Below the pieces are notes generated by a model, which was not told where the DNA came from, made no database searches, and worked only from the letters and a program-made list of their open reading frames with translations. Source: Vitreoscilla massiliensis (GTDB lineage: Bacteria > Pseudomonadota > Gammaproteobacteria > Burkholderiales > Neisseriaceae). From it: 64,000 nt of DNA. Location of the stretch: contig NZ_LN898221.1 of assembly GCF_001457815.1 (NCBI RefSeq), positions 1,259,053 to 1,323,052 of the forward strand, written 5' to 3'. The position numbers and the translations under genes are program-made. Shown here in pieces: positions 9,128-18,287 of the stretch; the stretch's first letter is position 1, and every line of letters begins with the position of its first letter.

Positions 9128-9146
9128 CATTAACGGCTATATGCCA

Positions 9147-9416
9147 TTATAAAGCGTCTTTCAAAGCCTTACCAGCGCGGAATTTTGGTGATTTCGCAGC
9201 TGCAATGGTGATTTCCTCACCAGTTTTAGGATTGCGGCCTTTACGCTCAGCGCGTTCACCCACATAAAAGGTGCCAAAGCCTACCAAAGTAACGGTATCA
9301 CCACTTTTTAAAGCTTCGGTAACGGCTGCAACCATACCGTCCAAAGCCTTGCCAGCAGCTGCTTTAGAAATATCCGCACTTTGTGCGATTGCATCAATGA
9401 GTTCAGACTTATTCAC
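9147..9416 (-). CDS. hupB: DNA-binding protein HU
   Basis: An 89-residue HU beta subunit that bends and compacts DNA. The start is GTG (9414-9416; MNKSELIDAIA) behind AAAGGGAC. The family signature GFGTFYVGERAERKGRNPKTG, shown here as the DNA-binding arm around residues 47-66, is intact, and the length is standard. It has its own strong promoter (9495-9524) and a terminator at 9101-9127, so it is probably highly and separately expressed between lon and ppiD. Confidence 0.95.
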   Translation of the reverse strand: MNKSELIDAIAQSADISKAAAGKALDGMVAAVTEALKSGDTVTLVGFGTFYVGERAERKGRNPKTGEEITIAAAKSPKFRAGKALKDAL

Positions 9417-9494
9417 AATGAAAGTCCCTTTCTGTGGTTTATTCGTTGATAGAAATTATCGCTCTAAGCTTAAGCAATTCAATCCATACACGCT

Positions 9495-9524
9495 TTATAA
9501 CAAGCCTAAAAACAGCATGTCAAG
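9495..9524 (-). promoter_or_regulatory. Sigma-70 promoter of hup
   Basis: Minus strand TTGACA (9519-9524), exactly 17 bases, TTATAA (9495-9500). It is a near-consensus promoter about 80 bases upstream of the hup start. Confidence 0.75.
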
Positions 9525-9592
9525 TGAGTGAGTGGTATTGCCGCTATTTTTACCACTGTTTTACCCACTCGCACACTATTGTTTGACAAAAC

Positions 9593-12070
9593 TTAGTGCT
9601 TGGTCGCTTTACTGCGCGTTTTTGCAACAGATTTCTCTTTTGCAACCGGCAATTCCGCCGCCACTTCTTCACTGCCTTCTTCCCATATTTTCGGGGTTTC
9701 AGCCAAGCCCAAAGCCAATACTTCGTCTATCCATTGTACCGGATGGATGGTCAATTCTTGTTTCACATTGTCGGGAATTTCTTCCAAATCTTTGACGTTG
9801 TCTTTCGGAATCAACACATGTTTGATGCCACCACGCAAAGCCGCCAACAACTTCTCTTTCAGGCCGCCAATAGGCAATACTTCACCGCGCAAGGTAATCT
9901 CACCGGTCATGGCCACATCGGCACGCACAGGGATGCCTGTCAGCGCCGATACCATCGCCAACGTCATGGCAATGCCGGCACTAGGGCCGTCTTTCGGCGT
10001 CGCACCTTCAGGTACGTGCACGTGCATATCGTGCTTCTCATAAAAGTCTGGTGCAATGCCTACTGAAGCCGCACGCGTGCGCACCACGCTCATCGCCGCC
10101 GTAATCGACTCCAACATCACATCACCGAGTTTACCGGTGCGGATGATGTTGCCCTTGCCTTTTAAGGCTGTTGCTTCGACAGTCAACAATTCGCCACCGA
10201 CTTCCGTCCATGCCAAACCTGTTACTTGACCAATGCGGTTCTCCGATTCGGCCACGCCGAAATCAAAGCGGCGCACACCCAAATAATCGTGCAAATTGGC
10301 CGCACTCACCACAATGGCAGCAGCAGTATCGGCTTTCACCTTGGCTTTGGCGGCTTTGGTTTTGGCCTTGTCTTCCGCCAATACCTGCTCCATCACCACT
10401 TTACGGGCAATGCGGGCGATTTCGCGATTGAGCGAACGCACACCAGCTTCACGCGTGTAATAGCGCACAATGTCGCGCACTGCCGATTCTTCAATCACCA
10501 CTTCGTTTTCTTTGACACCATTGGCTTTGATTTGCTTAGGCACCAAATACTGCATGGCAATATTCACTTTTTCGTCTTCGGTATAGCCCGACAAACGGAT
10601 GATTTCCATGCGGTCTAACAAGGCCGAAGGAATGTCCAAAGTGTTGGAAGTGGCAATGAACATCACGTCCGACAAATCGTATTCGACTTCCGCATAATGG
10701 TCGACAAAACTGTGGTTTTGCTCAGGGTCCAAGACCTCAAGCAAGGCACTGGCTGGGTCGCCACGGAAGTCTTGGCCCATTTTGTCGATCTCATCGAGCA
10801 AGAACAATGGGTTTTTCACACCGACTTTGGTCATGTTTTGCAGGATTTTGCCCGGCATAGAACCAATATAGGTACGGCGGTGACCGCGGATTTCGCTTTC
10901 ATCGCGCACACCACCCAAGGCCATGCGCACGTATTGGCGGCCTGTAGCCTTGGCAATCGACTCACCCAACGAGGTTTTACCCACACCTGGAGGGCCTACC
11001 AAGCACAAAATCGGGCCTTTAATGCGGTCAACGCGTTTTTGTACCGCCAAAAATTCCAACACCCGCTCTTTGACTTTTTCCAAGCCATAGTGGTCGGCAT
11101 TCAAGACCAATTCCGCTTTGGCGATGTCTTTGCTGACGCGGCTTTTTTTCTTCCACGGCAAATCCACCAAGGTGTCGATGTAATTGCGCACCACCGTTGA
11201 TTCGGCCGACATCGGCGGCATCATTTGCAGCTTTTTGAATTCGGCCAAGGCTTTTTCCTCGGCTTCTTTGCTCATGCCTGCGGTTTTGATTTTTTGTTCC
11301 AGCGCTTCCAATTCGCCGCGCTCATCGCCTTCGCCCAGTTCTTTTTGAATCGCTTTCACTTGCTCATTCAAATAATACTCGCGCTGCGATTTTTCCATCT
11401 GGCGTTTCACACGACCACGGATGCGTTTTTCCACTTGCAAGATGTCCAACTCAGCTTCGAGTTGTTGCAACAAGGCGTCCAAACGCTCAGACACATTCAA
11501 CATGCCCAGCAATTCTTGGCGCTGTTCCAATTTGATTTGCAAATGCGCAGCCACCGTGTCTACCAAACGGCTGGTGTCTTCAATGCCATTGACGGTATTG
11601 ATGACTTCCGATGGGATTTTTTTATTCAGTTTGCTCAATTGCTCAAATTGCGACAATAAGGCACGGCGCATTGCTTCGGTGTCGACAGGGTCGTCTTGAA
11701 ACTCTTGCACACGCTCAACGCTGGCGACGAAATAGTCTTGCTCACTATCGTTTAAAGACACCACTTGCGCGCGTTCTACGCCTTCGACCAAGACTTTGAC
11801 CGTGCCATCAGGCAGTTTCAACATTTGCAACACATTGGCGATGGTGCCCATTTGGTGCAAATCTTTGGCCCTAGGATCTTCGTCGCTCGGGTTTAACTGC
11901 GCCAACAAGAAGACTGGTTCATCCTTATCCATTGCCGCTTCCAAAGCCGCAATCGACTTGTCCCGTCCCACAAACAACGGAATCACCATGAATGGGTATA
12001 CCACCACATCGCGCAGTGGCAGCATGGGCAGGGTTTGTTTATTTTTTGCAGCAGAAGATCGTCCAGTCAT
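9593..12070 (-). CDS. lon: ATP-dependent Lon protease
   Basis: An 825-residue cytoplasmic AAA+ protease for misfolded and regulatory proteins. The N-terminal substrate domain begins LPMLPLRDVVVYPFMVIPLF, the AAA domain has Walker A GPPGVGKTSL and Walker B PLFLLDEIDKM, and the C-terminal protease domain has the Ser/Lys dyad: Ser in PKDGPSAGIAM and Lys in GLKEKLLAA. Length and order are normal. The tail after residue 790 is rich in Lys, Ala and Thr. It is the first gene of the lon-hup-ppiD block. AGATGAG precedes the ATG. Confidence 0.96.
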   Translation of the reverse strand: MTGRSSAAKNKQTLPMLPLRDVVVYPFMVIPLFVGRDKSIAALEAAMDKDEPVFLLAQLNPSDEDPRAKDLHQMGTIANVLQMLKLPDGTVKVLVEGVERAQVVSLNDSEQDYFVASVERVQEFQDDPVDTEAMRRALLSQFEQLSKLNKKIPSEVINTVNGIEDTSRLVDTVAAHLQIKLEQRQELLGMLNVSERLDALLQQLEAELDILQVEKRIRGRVKRQMEKSQREYYLNEQVKAIQKELGEGDERGELEALEQKIKTAGMSKEAEEKALAEFKKLQMMPPMSAESTVVRNYIDTLVDLPWKKKSRVSKDIAKAELVLNADHYGLEKVKERVLEFLAVQKRVDRIKGPILCLVGPPGVGKTSLGESIAKATGRQYVRMALGGVRDESEIRGHRRTYIGSMPGKILQNMTKVGVKNPLFLLDEIDKMGQDFRGDPASALLEVLDPEQNHSFVDHYAEVEYDLSDVMFIATSNTLDIPSALLDRMEIIRLSGYTEDEKVNIAMQYLVPKQIKANGVKENEVVIEESAVRDIVRYYTREAGVRSLNREIARIARKVVMEQVLAEDKAKTKAAKAKVKADTAAAIVVSAANLHDYLGVRRFDFGVAESENRIGQVTGLAWTEVGGELLTVEATALKGKGNIIRTGKLGDVMLESITAAMSVVRTRAASVGIAPDFYEKHDMHVHVPEGATPKDGPSAGIAMTLAMVSALTGIPVRADVAMTGEITLRGEVLPIGGLKEKLLAALRGGIKHVLIPKDNVKDLEEIPDNVKQELTIHPVQWIDEVLALGLAETPKIWEEGSEEVAAELPVAKEKSVAKTRSKATKH

Positions 12071-12190
12071 ACTGTCTCATCTTTCTATACAGGGTTTATA
12101 CATTGTTTTGCAAATGGGTATCATTGGATAAAATTCAAGCCCTGATGGTGCAATACACCCATATGCCTTGGAAGTGTTTGCTTTTGCTGT

Positions 12191-12994
12191 CTATTCTGTT
12201 ACAGGCCACATGGAGCCGAATTTTTGTCGCTTCGCCAACAATACTTGTTGATACCGCTTGAGCGCTGCCCAACCTTGCTCGCGCTCATCCTGAGCATACA
12301 ACAACACACCTTGTAACAAATCCGCAATCGGCGCACCCAAGGCAAACATCACCGAATCGTATGCCAAATACGCAGGCGCTGGGCGCTTCCAATACCAGCG
12401 TTGCTGCAGCTCATGCGCCAATCGCAGCGCCGCCATCATCGCCTCATCGCCATGAGCAATCAATTGCAATAAGGTGTCTACACTGTCTCTGCTGGCAAAC
12501 CACGGCAAAAACACCTGTTCAAAGTCAGCCAACAATCCAGATACGGCCTGTAAATCATACAATTTCATCTCACCGACCCCGACAGGACGCAAAAGACCAT
12601 CAGACACAGGCTCCACCTCTTGAATCGGCACATAATCGCCCAAACCATCGTCCACCTCATCCTCATCCCAACTGTGATGCTGCTGCAAAAATGCACACAC
12701 ATCCGCCACCTCAGCATCGTCATGCGCTTGTTCGGCCAACCATGCCCACAAGCAGCGCAAATCCACGCCCACACCAAGCGACACATGCCATTGCTGCTCA
12801 AATTCGGTCAACAATAAAGACTGTTTCACCCCCGCCACCGCCGCCGTGCGCACCAAATAAAAATTTTTTGTCACAGGATGCACACGATAAGCATGGTCAC
12901 GATGCTCCGTCACCAATACCTGCTGCCCTCGCACCGGATAAACCTGAAAGCCGTATTGTTCGGCCAAAGCGGTAACACTGTCTGCGCTGTTCAT
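12191..12994 (-). CDS. Hypothetical protein, paralogue of the broken gene at 13921-14691
   Basis: A 267-residue acidic, Trp-rich, apparently soluble protein with no signal or membrane segment. I do not recognise a family. Visible landmarks: EQYGFQVYPVRG (residues 13-24), LLLTEFEQQWHVSLG (around 61-75), an acidic stretch DEDEVDDGLGDYVPIQEVEP, and LLADFEQVFLPWF. The same landmarks occur in the disrupted gene at 13921-14691, so the two are duplicates; they bracket the HELGH gene. GGGAG stands before the ATG. An internal DUS-like ACGGCCTGTAA lies at 12544-12554. An immunity or accessory role to the peptidase-like neighbour is only a guess. Confidence 0.7.
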   Translation of the reverse strand: MNSADSVTALAEQYGFQVYPVRGQQVLVTEHRDHAYRVHPVTKNFYLVRTAAVAGVKQSLLLTEFEQQWHVSLGVGVDLRCLWAWLAEQAHDDAEVADVCAFLQQHHSWDEDEVDDGLGDYVPIQEVEPVSDGLLRPVGVGEMKLYDLQAVSGLLADFEQVFLPWFASRDSVDTLLQLIAHGDEAMMAALRLAHELQQRWYWKRPAPAYLAYDSVMFALGAPIADLLQGVLLYAQDEREQGWAALKRYQQVLLAKRQKFGSMWPVTE

Positions 12995-13054
12995 GCGTCT
13001 CCCTGTCTATTAATAGCCGTATACTTATTTATGTGTAGGACTTGTTTTTTGGGT

Positions 13055-13090
13055 TTACAGGCCGCTTCATATGAAGCATGCGGCCTGTAA
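13055..13090. repeat. DUS pair in tail-to-tail orientation
   Basis: TTACAGGCCGC (13055-13065) and GCGGCCTGTAA (13080-13090) enclose a second palindrome GCTTCATATGAAGC. The whole can fold into one hairpin between two minus-strand genes, 14 bases after the stop of the HELGH gene. Confidence 0.7.
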
Positions 13091-13103
13091 TGCTGTTTCA
13101 CCA

Positions 13104-13898
13104 TCAAACTAATGGTGCAAATGGAATGAGATGCTCTGCCTCCAGTTTGGCCTTAAATTCATCGGCGTAGCGATGGGCAAACTTCTCTTTTTCAGCTGTG
13201 GGAATTTGACAATATTGCTCATAACGCTCTTCTTCTTGCTGCATCGCCAGTTCATATGCAGCGTCATCCTCAGGGTATTCTGATGGCCCCACCACTTGCA
13301 AATACTGCACATAATGGCCTAACTCGTGTGGCAATGTGCGGTATAACTGTGTGGCACGGGCATACTTAGCTGTCATGTTCGCACGCAAACCGCGTTTGTC
13401 TGCTGTGAATTCATGGCCATCGGCAATCAGACGCTGCATTTCCACTTGGTCATCAAGCACCAATTTTCGGCGCCAGCGGATGCTAGAATTTAAATCAACC
13501 GCTTCTAAAATGATGGCAGGGAAATACGCGCCCTCAAACTCATAAGAATAAAGCAACCTGCCCCACACAGGTTCTAAAATGACTTCTTTGCGCTTGGGCT
13601 GTCTGAAGATGACCCATTTCAACTCACCATAGTCGCTGGCAGGAAGGTGGGACAAGATATACACCACATCGGCGACCGAACACACATGACAAAATCCTGC
13701 CGTGGTTTCCTCAAGCACAAACACAAACTCATGCCCATTGATGGTGTGCTTTTCTTTGCGATATTTGCCCAAACGCTCATAAAAAGCACGGCTGTCACTG
13801 CTGCTCTTACACCAATCATGGATGGTCAAGCGATTGTTTTGCCCGTGGCCTTGCTTCTTGGTACCAATATTGCGATTGCGTCTGACAGGATTGCCCAT
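13104..13898 (-). CDS. HELGH-motif putative zinc metallopeptidase, family unknown
   Basis: A 264-residue protein without signal peptide. HELGH at about residues 191-195, in the stretch LYRTLPHELGHYVQYL, is the HExxH zinc site; 43 residues on, EKFAHRYADEF fits the ExxAxxFA pattern that supplies the third ligand in ImmA/IrrE-like (M78) peptidases. The N-terminal half is not recognised and contains FCHVC. It may be a peptidase or a nuclease-like domain with a zinc fold. The start at 13896-13898 is chosen because GAGGAG lies six bases upstream; an ATG six bases earlier touches the GAGGAG. It is flanked by two paralogues on the same strand, so all three probably work together. Confidence 0.7.
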   Translation of the reverse strand: MGNPVRRNRNIGTKKQGHGQNNRLTIHDWCKSSSDSRAFYERLGKYRKEKHTINGHEFVFVLEETTAGFCHVCSVADVVYILSHLPASDYGELKWVIFRQPKRKEVILEPVWGRLLYSYEFEGAYFPAIILEAVDLNSSIRWRRKLVLDDQVEMQRLIADGHEFTADKRGLRANMTAKYARATQLYRTLPHELGHYVQYLQVVGPSEYPEDDAAYELAMQQEEERYEQYCQIPTAEKEKFAHRYADEFKAKLEAEHLIPFAPLV

Positions 13899-13920
13899 AC
13901 TCATCTCCTCAACTCAAGCT

Positions 13921-14691
13921 TTACAGGCCGCATTCAGATACTTGGTGGCCGGCTTGTTGCCGCATATGTTGATACTGCAACAAAGCGGCTCGTCCTTGCA
14001 CCCTATGACCATTGCAATACCACAACAGCCCTTGCAATAACTGCGCCAGCGCTGAGTCCAAGGCAAACATCATTGATTCATAATCGGTGTTAGCTAACGG
14101 CTGTTGCTGCCAAAACCAGCGCCGCTTTGATGCAAAACGGCGTGTCAACTCTGCCACCATCGCGGTATCACCTTGTTGAATCAGAGTTATCAAAGCAGCG
14201 ACCTGTTGACGCTGTGCAAACCAAGGCACAAAGACATGTTCAAAGTCGGCCAATAAGTCTGTTGCGGCCTGTAAGCTGTACAATTTCTTGGCCCCCACTC
14301 CAATCGGGCGCAGACCACCATCAGGCAATGGTTCTACCGATTGAATGTGCAAAAACATGCCCAAACCATCGTCCACATATTCATCACCGTCTTCATTCAT
14401 CGCTTCATCTGCGTCGTCCCAACCATATTCTTGCCGCAACAGCGACCACAACTCAATATCTTCAGCATACTCATGCGCTAAATTCTGCTGTGCCAACACC
14501 CGCCACTAGGCATGCACATCAAAGCCTGTGCCCAGCGACACCTGCCAGCGTTGTTCAAACTCGCTCAAGATGATTTTCTGTTTTAAGCCCACAGTGGCGG
14601 CATCACGCACCCAATAATGACTGCCGCGCACGGGGAAATATTCAAATCCATACTGCTGCGCCAACTTACCCACACTGTCCAAAGCATTCAT
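13921..14691 (-). pseudogene. Paralogue of 12191-12994, interrupted by an in-frame TAG
   Basis: The reading frame starts at ATG 14689-14691 (GAGGATGG upstream), runs MNALDSVGKLAQQYGFEYFP to VSLGTGFDVHA, meets TAG at 14506-14508, and continues in the same frame WRVLAQQNLAHEY to the stop at 13921. The intact paralogue reads DLRCLWAWLAEQ at this place, so a single change of a Leu TTG (or similar) codon to TAG explains the break. It also lacks about 20 residues found in the paralogue after residue 24. The last codons and the stop are formed by a DUS (ECGL-stop), and another DUS lies at 14264-14274. Function unknown. Confidence 0.65.
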
Positions 14692-14711
14692 GCATACCAT
14701 CCTCACTGATG

Positions 14712-14725
14712 TTTACAGGCCGCTT
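14712..14725 (-). repeat. Single DUS copy
   Basis: TTTACAGGCCGCTT in the gap upstream of the disrupted paralogue, unpaired. Confidence 0.65.
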
Positions 14726-14774
14726 ATCCATCATATAAGTGAGTTGTATTGCGTGCCAGCCTAAAAATCAAACA

Positions 14775-14806
14775 AAAAACGCCACTGTCAGACACAGTGG
14801 CGTTTT
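14775..14806 (-). terminator. Rho-independent terminator after clpX
   Basis: CGCCACTGT (14780-14788) pairs with ACAGTGGCG (14794-14802); runs of A on the left give a T tract on the minus strand. It lies 18 bases after the clpX stop. Confidence 0.85.
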
Positions 14807-14823
14807 GATTTATCAAGCAAAAC

Positions 14824-16110
14824 TTAGCTGGCGGCTTTTTTGCTGCTGGCTTTGCGTTTGGGTTTGGTTTCACCATCGTAAACCAACTCAGGTTTGGCAG
14901 CGTCGTCGATAACAGCTTGGTTCACGATGACTTTTTTCAAGCCCTCGTGTTTCAAGTCGGGCAACAAATACATGGTTTCGAGCAAGACCGATTCCATGAT
15001 GGAACGCAAACCGCGTGCGCCGGTTTTGCGCGCCAAGGCCAATTTGGCAATCGAGCGCAAAGCCGATGGCAAGAATTCCAATTCCACCCCTTCCATGCCA
15101 AACAACACTTGGTATTGTTTCACCAAGGCATTTTTCGGCTCGGTCAAGATTTCTATCATCGCCGCTTCGTCCAATTCGTTCAAAGTGGTGATGACAGGCA
15201 AACGACCGATTAACTCAGGGATTAAACCGAATTTAATCAAATCTTCAGGCTCAACGTTTTTAAACAATTCGCCTACCGATTTGCTTTCGTCTTTGCTGAC
15301 CACTTCGGCGCCAAAACCAATGCCACCTTTTTCAGAGCGACGGCGGATGATTTTGTCCAAACCATCAAACGCACCGCCACACACAAACAAGATATTGGTG
15401 GTATCGACTTCGATAAACTCTTGATTAGGATGTTTGCGGCCACCTTGTGGCGGCACAGACGCAACTGTACCTTCCACCAGTTTCAGCAAGGCTTGCTGCA
15501 CGCCCTCACCCGACACATCGCGGGTAATCGATGGGTTTTCGCTTTTGCGCGCAATCTTGTCGATTTCATCGATGTAAACAATGCCGCGTTGGGCTTTTTC
15601 CACATCGAAATCGCATTTGCTGAGCAATTTGGTGATGATTTGTTCCACGTCTTCACCGACATAACCGGCTTCGGTCAAAGTGGTGGCATCGGCCATCACA
15701 AACGGCACGTTGAGTTTGCGAGCCAAAGTTTGCGCGAGCAAGGTTTTACCCGAACCAGTCGGCCCTACCAACAAGATATTGCTTTTCGACAATTCCACTT
15801 CGTCTTGTTTGGCATGCGGGTAACGCAAGCGTTTGTAATGGTTGTACACTGCCACTGCCAATGATTTCTTGGCCGCATCTTGACCGATGACGTGATCGTT
15901 CAGGCTCACCACCATTTGCGCTGGCGTAGGCAAATCCTCGTCTGACCATTCGGTCACGGTGCTGGCATCATCGTCGCTAGACTGTTCAAACAACACGCTA
16001 CAGGCCGCCACGCACTCGTTACAAATGCAACCTTGCTGACCTTCAATCAGATTGCGAACTTCGTTTTCGTTCTTACCGCAAAACGAGCATTCTTTTAATT
16101 TATCACTCAT
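14824..16110 (-). CDS. clpX: ATP-dependent Clp protease ATP-binding subunit ClpX
   Basis: A 428-residue unfoldase that feeds tagged proteins to ClpP. The N-terminal zinc finger is CSFCGKNENEVRNLI followed by CICNEC (four Cys). The AAA+ domain has Walker A LVGPTGSGKTLLAQ, Walker B GIVYIDEIDKIARK, and the C-terminal small domain with TGARGLRSIME. A lysine-rich tail ends the protein. It overlaps clpP by four bases (ATGA type), so the two are translated together, with tig upstream: the classical tig-clpP-clpX order. Confidence 0.97.
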   Translation of the reverse strand: MSDKLKECSFCGKNENEVRNLIEGQQGCICNECVAACSVLFEQSSDDDASTVTEWSDEDLPTPAQMVVSLNDHVIGQDAAKKSLAVAVYNHYKRLRYPHAKQDEVELSKSNILLVGPTGSGKTLLAQTLARKLNVPFVMADATTLTEAGYVGEDVEQIITKLLSKCDFDVEKAQRGIVYIDEIDKIARKSENPSITRDVSGEGVQQALLKLVEGTVASVPPQGGRKHPNQEFIEVDTTNILFVCGGAFDGLDKIIRRRSEKGGIGFGAEVVSKDESKSVGELFKNVEPEDLIKFGLIPELIGRLPVITTLNELDEAAMIEILTEPKNALVKQYQVLFGMEGVELEFLPSALRSIAKLALARKTGARGLRSIMESVLLETMYLLPDLKHEGLKKVIVNQAVIDDAAKPELVYDGETKPKRKASSKKAAS

Positions 16111-16727
16111 GCTTTTACGCTATCTCGGCTGTTAATCACTTGATCGATCAAACCATATTTATGGGCATCGTCTGCAGACATAAAGTTATCACGGTCGGTG
16201 TCTTTTTCCAATTGCGCCAAACGCTTGCCGGTGTGTTCAGCCATCAATTCATTCAATTTTTGCTTGATTTTCATCAGCTCTTTGGCATGAATTTCGATGT
16301 CTGAAGCCTGACCTGACAAACCACCCAATAAGGGTTGATGGATCATAATGCGGCTGTTAGGCAAGGCAAAGCGTTTGCCTTTGGTACCGGCAGACAATAA
16401 AAAAGCACCCATACTGGCCGCTTGGCCCAAGCACAAGGTCGAAACATCGGGTTTGATGAAATTCATGGTGTCGTAAATCGACAAACCTGCGGTCACAGAA
16501 CCACCAGGAGAATTGATGTACAGGTAGATGTCTTTGTCTGGATTTTCACTTTCCAAAAACAACATTTGCGCCACCACCAAGTTGGCGCTCTCATCGGTGA
16601 CAGGGCCTACCATGAAAATAATGCGTTCTTTTAACAAGCGCGAATAAATATCGTAAGCGCGTTCGCCACGACCGCTTTGTTCCACCACCATAGGCACTAA
16701 GCCCAAAGACTCAATAGTCGGTTGCAT
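16107..16727 (-). CDS. clpP: ATP-dependent Clp protease proteolytic subunit ClpP
   Basis: A 206-residue serine protease that forms the double heptameric chamber. The catalytic triad is visible: Ser in LGQAASMGAFLL, His in RIMIHQPLLG, Asp in EKDTDRDNFM. The substrate motif YINSPGGSVTAG is intact. Length is standard. It lies between tig and clpX and overlaps clpX by four bases. A terminator stands in front of it, after tig, so clpPX may also have its own promoter. Confidence 0.97.
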   Translation of the reverse strand: MQPTIESLGLVPMVVEQSGRGERAYDIYSRLLKERIIFMVGPVTDESANLVVAQMLFLESENPDKDIYLYINSPGGSVTAGLSIYDTMNFIKPDVSTLCLGQAASMGAFLLSAGTKGKRFALPNSRIMIHQPLLGGLSGQASDIEIHAKELMKIKQKLNELMAEHTGKRLAQLEKDTDRDNFMSADDAHKYGLIDQVINSRDSVKA

Positions 16728-16754
16728 CAGGTCTCACCTCTTGTCACGATAGTC

Positions 16755-16792
16755 AAAAAAAGCACCAAAACAACACCTGCTGTTTTGGTGCT
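16755..16792 (-). terminator. Rho-independent terminator after tig
   Basis: AGCACCAAAACA (16761-16772) and its complement at 16781-16792 form a 12-base-pair stem, followed on the minus strand by six or more T. Confidence 0.85.
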
Positions 16793-16808
16793 TATGTATT
16801 GTTACTGA

Positions 16809-18128
16809 TTAAGCAGCAGTATTGCCCATTACTTCGTCAAAAGACAAGACTTTGTCAGTCACTTTGGCTTTACCCAAAACGAATTCTACGACTTTGGCTT
16901 CGGTCGCCAAGGCCGCTGGACCTTGTTGACGTTCAGCATCACCCATATACCATTCAATCACTTCCGCTGGATCTTCGTAGCTTTCAGCAAATTCGGCCAC
17001 GATGTCACGGATGTCGTCGTTGGTAGGTTGCAACTGTTGTTCTTCTACCAATTGCGCCAAGATCAAGCCCAATTTCACGCGACGGGTTGCTTGTTCAGTG
17101 AACATGTCAGCAGGCAATTCTGGCAATTGTTTGGCATCGAAACCTTGGTTGATGAAGTTTTGACGCGCGTCTTGCATCATGCGGCCAGTTTCTTCTTGTA
17201 CCAACGCAGCAGGCACATCAAATTCGGTCACGGCCAACAAAGCGTCCATTACCGCAGCTTTGTTTTTCTCAGCCACGCGACGGTTTACTTCGCGAGACAC
17301 GTTTTTCTTCACTTCGTCGCGCATTTTGGCCACGTCGCCGTCAACGATGCCCAATTGTTTGGCAAATTCTTCGTTTACTTCTGGCAAAGTCGCTTCAGAA
17401 ACATTGCGCACGGTGATGGTGAATACGGCAGTTTTACCGGCCACTTCTTTACCGTGGTAGTCTTCTGGGAAGCTCACTTCTACGTCTTTGCTTTCGCCTT
17501 CTTTCAAGCCTTCAACACCAGCTTCAAATTCTGGCAACATTTGACCTTGACCCAATACGAATGGGTAGTTTTCAGCAGAACCGCCATCGAAAGCCACGCC
17601 GTCAATTTTGCCAGCGAAATCGATGATGACACGGTCTTCTTTTTGCGCCGCACGTTCAACATGGTTGTAACGGGTGCGTTGACCGCGCAAAATTTCGATG
17701 GTTTTGTCAACTTCAGCATCGCTCACTTCGGTAGTGGCTTTTTCCACTTCTTGAGCAGACAAATCGCCCACTTTTACTTCTGGGAACACTTCAAATTGAG
17801 CATCAATTTTGAAGGTGTTTTCGTCGTCTTGGTTTTCCACTTCGTTAAAACGTGGCAAGCCAGCAACGCGCAATTTTTGAGCTTCAACCACTTCGTAGAA
17901 AGCTTTAACCACAGCGTCGTTCAACACTTCGTTGCGGATGTCAGCACCGTACATGGCATCAACCATTTTCAAAGGCGCTTTACCTGGACGGAAGCCTTGT
18001 ACTTTTGCTTTGCGTTGGGTTTGAGACAATTTTTTGTCTACTGCAGCACGGATGCCTTCCCATGGCAAAGCCAAAGTGATTTTGCGGTTCAAGCCTTCCA
18101 AGTTTTCTACTGTTACGTCCATACCCAT
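16809..18128 (-). CDS. tig: Trigger factor
   Basis: A 439-residue ribosome-associated chaperone and prolyl isomerase. The N-terminal ribosome-binding signature GFRPGKAPLKMV is present (residues 46-57), followed by the FKBP domain around VIIDFAGKIDGVAFDGG and FPEDYHGKEVAGKTAVF and a C-terminal chaperone domain. The sequence, including the ending LSFDEVMGNTAA, is very similar to what I recall of Neisseria trigger factor. TAAGG lies at good distance from the first ATG; a second ATG two codons on is also possible. First gene of tig-clpP-clpX. Confidence 0.96.
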   Translation of the reverse strand: MGMDVTVENLEGLNRKITLALPWEGIRAAVDKKLSQTQRKAKVQGFRPGKAPLKMVDAMYGADIRNEVLNDAVVKAFYEVVEAQKLRVAGLPRFNEVENQDDENTFKIDAQFEVFPEVKVGDLSAQEVEKATTEVSDAEVDKTIEILRGQRTRYNHVERAAQKEDRVIIDFAGKIDGVAFDGGSAENYPFVLGQGQMLPEFEAGVEGLKEGESKDVEVSFPEDYHGKEVAGKTAVFTITVRNVSEATLPEVNEEFAKQLGIVDGDVAKMRDEVKKNVSREVNRRVAEKNKAAVMDALLAVTEFDVPAALVQEETGRMMQDARQNFINQGFDAKQLPELPADMFTEQATRRVKLGLILAQLVEEQQLQPTNDDIRDIVAEFAESYEDPAEVIEWYMGDAERQQGPAALATEAKVVEFVLGKAKVTDKVLSFDEVMGNTAA

Positions 18129-18287
18129 TAACCTTATCTGTTATTTAAATTAATCTTAACCACGCCCGCATCGGTTTACAGGACGCATATCAAAGCTCGC
18201 CCAGCCGTTATTTCTGCCAAAATGCCAAAAAACAGCTAGGACAAATAGTCCGCTAGTTTAGCATAATCGTATCAAATTGAAACCCGT

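Noticed and set aside
12191..14691. Classical toxin-antitoxin system
   Set aside because: No known toxin or antitoxin domain and no small helix-turn-helix partner; only the gene layout is suggestive.
16923..18131. Long 402-codon open frame antisense to tig
   Set aside because: It is the mirror of a well-supported trigger factor gene, has a His/Phe-rich shadow composition and no ribosome-binding site.
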